From: Micrococcus sp. EYE_212
GTDB taxonomy: Bacteria; Actinomycetota; Actinomycetes; Actinomycetales; Micrococcaceae
DNA: 64,000 nucleotides
NCBI RefSeq assembly: GCF_023147585.1
Contig: NZ_JAHXOZ010000006.1
Span: 1 to 64,000 of the forward strand
Direction: 5' to 3'
In this document: one piece after another, positions 62,417-64,000 of the stretch
Layout: every line of letters begins with the position of its first letter
Position numbering within the stretch: position 1 is the first letter of the stretch
Notes under the pieces: model-generated
The model's input: only the letters and a program-made list of their open reading frames with translations
What the model was told of the DNA's origin: nothing
Database searches by the model: none
Made by a program: the position numbers and the translations under genes

Positions 62417-63685
62417 TCAGCCCGCGAAGAGCTGGAGCATGGGCTGGAAGGCGCGCACGGCGATGAACACCGAGAGCAGCCACGCGAGCACGCCCACCGC
62501 GATGAGCCACACCGGGTAGCGGTATCCGCCCATGAGGTCGCGGCGGAAGGCGGCGACGATGAGCAGCACGGCGAAGCCCACCGGCAGGATCAGGGCGTTG
62601 AACGCGCCGGCGAACACCAGCAGCGTGGTGGGCGCCTGGCGCAGCACCAGGTACAGCACCGCGCACACCACGATGAACCCCACCGTCAGCAGGTTGCGCG
62701 TCCGGTCCGAGGTGGTGGACTTCGTGATGAAGGAGACCGAGGTGTAGGAGGCACCGATCACCGAGGTGAGGGCGGCGGCCCAGAAGATCACGCCGAACAT
62801 GCGCAGGCCGACCTCGCCGGCGGCGGCCTGGAAGGCGTGGGCGGCCTGGTTCGTGGTGCCCAGGTCCGCGCCGGAGGCCACCACGCCGAGGACGGCGAGG
62901 AAGAGCAGCACGCGCATCAGGCCGGTGATGATGATCGAGAGCACGGAGCTGTTGGTGATGGACTTGACGCTGTCCACGCCGGAGACGCCCGAGTCGATCA
63001 TGCGGTGCGCGCCGGCGTACGTGATGTAGCCGCCCACGGTGCCGCCGACGAGGGTGGCCAGCGCGAGGAACATGCCCTGGTCCAGGTTGCCGACGTTCAC
63101 GGACTGGGTCAGCGCCTCCCCGACCGGCGGGTTCGAGACGATCGCCACGTAGAGCATCAGGGCGATCATGAGGGCGCCCAGGATGACGACGATGCGGTCC
63201 AGTGCGGCGCCGGCGCGCTTCGAGAGGAAGATCGCGATGGCGATCAGGGCGGAGACGGCGCCGCCGATCAGGGCGTCCGCGCCGAGCATGGCGTTGAGGC
63301 CGAGGCCGGTGCCGGCGATGTTGCCGATGTTGAAGACCATGCCGCCGATGAACACGAGGGCGGAGAGCAGCCAGCCGAGGCCGGGGAGCACGCGGTTGGC
63401 CAGCTCCTGCGCACGCAGGCCGGCGACGCCGATGACGCGCCACACGTTCATCTGAACGGCGATGTCGATGAGGATCGAGACCAGGATCGCCAGGGCGAAC
63501 GCGGCGCCGAGCTGCACCGTGAACGTGGAGGTCTGGGTGATGAACCCGGGGCCGATCGCGCTCGTGGCCATGAGGAACATGGCGCCGAGCAGGGCCGTGC
63601 GGCGCTGGGGGGAGGAGAGGGCGGTGGAGCCCTGGGCGGGCGTGCTCTGCGTCGTCCCCTGCGGGGCGGGAGCGGGATGTGCCAT
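62417..63685 (-). CDS. NRAMP-fold transporter lacking the metal-binding motifs, pxp-associated (YcsG-like)
   Basis: A 422-residue membrane protein with 11 hydrophobic segments of the NRAMP type. TM1 reads ATSAIGPGFITQTSTFT where metal transporters have DPGN, and TM6 reads TYAGAHRMIDSG where they have MPH, so the usual Mn2+/Fe2+ ligands are absent. B. subtilis YcsG, next to ycsF-kipI-kipA, is a comparable protein. With the shared operator upstream, transport of 5-oxoproline or a related acid is more likely than metal uptake; that is inference. The start ATG at 63685 follows GGAAGGCCCCCC. Confidence 0.88.
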   Translation of the reverse strand: MAHPAPAPQGTTQSTPAQGSTALSSPQRRTALLGAMFLMATSAIGPGFITQTSTFTVQLGAAFALAILVSILIDIAVQMNVWRVIGVAGLRAQELANRVLPGLGWLLSALVFIGGMVFNIGNIAGTGLGLNAMLGADALIGGAVSALIAIAIFLSKRAGAALDRIVVILGALMIALMLYVAIVSNPPVGEALTQSVNVGNLDQGMFLALATLVGGTVGGYITYAGAHRMIDSGVSGVDSVKSITNSSVLSIIITGLMRVLLFLAVLGVVASGADLGTTNQAAHAFQAAAGEVGLRMFGVIFWAAALTSVIGASYTSVSFITKSTTSDRTRNLLTVGFIVVCAVLYLVLRQAPTTLLVFAGAFNALILPVGFAVLLIVAAFRRDLMGGYRYPVWLIAVGVLAWLLSVFIAVRAFQPMLQLFAG

Positions 63686-63770
63686 GGGGGGCCTTCCGGA
63701 GGAGTGGGGAGCGCGCGGGGGTCCCGGCAGGGGTGATTCCTGTCACGTGGCGCGAAGGTGACGGTACATG

Positions 63771-63781
63771 TTGTTCAACAA
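63771..63781. promoter_or_regulatory. GntR-type operator upstream of the NRAMP-fold transporter
   Basis: TTGTTCAACAA, the complement of the core of the pxp operator, lies 86 bp before the transporter start. Flanking bases match only partly (AACAAT on one side). Shared control with the pxp operon is likely. Confidence 0.68.
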
Positions 63782-63821
63782 TCTGGCCAGTCATCCGACG
63801 GTGCCGGAGGAGTGTCCCGGC

Positions 63822-64000
63822 GTGGACGTGACGTTCCGCCGCCGCGCGTCGGGGCTGCCACGGAGGTCTGACAGGGGAGAGTCTTCTGCATGGCATCGTC
63901 GTCCCCGGCCCCCCCAGCCCGCCTCGGAGGAGGAGCGGGCCGGCCTGGCCCGCCTTCTGGAGGATCCGCTCCAGACGAGTGAGACCAGCCGGGACGAACG
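63822..64000 (+). CDS. Possible 5' end of a gene leaving the window
   Basis: A frame with coding character (ASEEERAGLARLLEDPLQTS near the window end) is open to the last base. In that frame a GTG at 63822 follows GGAGGAG by 9 bp, the start used here. An ATG at 63890 with AGGGGAGA upstream is in another frame; it would join this frame only if the C7 run at 63909-63915 were one base different. Which is right cannot be settled from the fragment. Confidence 0.35.
   Translation, partial: MDVTFRRRASGLPRRSDRGESSAWHRRPRPPQPASEEERAGLARLLEDPLQTSETSRDE

Noticed and set aside
1-64000. tRNA or rRNA genes, CRISPR arrays and insertion sequences
   Set aside because: I saw no rRNA, no cloverleaf-like tRNA ends, no spaced identical repeats and no transposase or integrase motifs on either strand. 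A tRNA could be missed by eye, so a dedicated scan would settle it.

Overview
The window is about 70% GC or more, with very strong G/C bias at third codon positions, dense operons with 1-4 bp stop/start overlaps, many GTG starts, several apparently leaderless genes, a SAM-IV-type riboswitch and mycothiol-era actinobacterial gene content. This points to a high-GC actinobacterium, most likely Micrococcales/Micrococcaceae (Micrococcus- or Kocuria-like); the genus is an inference.

Positions 1-18,803 form an anti-phage/mobile accessory island. It holds a hipBA toxin-antitoxin pair with three evenly spaced operators, a truncated duplicate of the hsdM 5' end, a lipoprotein carrying two Ltp (superinfection-exclusion type) repeats, a DUF3800 protein, a complete type I restriction-modification operon (hsdM-hsdS-hsdR), a large Upf1-like SF1 helicase, an Mrr-type modification-dependent endonuclease, and a GmrSD-like (DUF262+DUF1524) protein fused to an alkyltransferase-like domain. 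Together these target unmodified DNA (type I), modified DNA (Mrr, GmrSD-like) and possibly DNA entry (Ltp), with HipA as a growth-arrest element.

Positions 18,879-44,369 look like ordinary chromosome. They contain a beta-oxidation operon whose first gene (thiolase) is only a remnant, amino-acid transporters, an RNase HI-fold protein, a TPP-riboswitch-controlled thiamine ABC operon (thiB-thiP-thiQ), an AI-2E-type exporter, a degenerate agmatine-deiminase-like protein, a thioesterase, bifunctional PutA, an FMN/Fe-S glutamate-synthase-like protein, an MFS transporter, a cold-shock protein and a flavin reductase preceded by a SAM-IV riboswitch.

Positions 44,845-49,896 are a second accessory block that resembles the architecture of a bacteriocin/secreted-effector locus: a secreted beta-rich protein, a strong hairpin, a lipoprotein, a 974-residue FtsX-like permease, an ABC ATPase and a tiny lipoprotein. 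The first gene has an in-frame TAA and the last has ATA where a start codon is expected, so the locus may be decaying.

Positions 49,919-64,000 return to chromosomal genes: an S4 protein, hisD, mscS, uspA, a divergent MBL-hydrolase/glutathionyl-reductase pair with only 12 bp between start codons, a VIT-family transporter, a DUF3253 protein, and a 5-oxoprolinase operon (pxpA, pxpB-pxpC fusion, biotin carboxylase-BCCP fusion, GntR regulator). An NRAMP-fold transporter lies convergent to that operon and shares its TTGTTNAACAA operator, suggesting one regulon for 5-oxoproline uptake and use.
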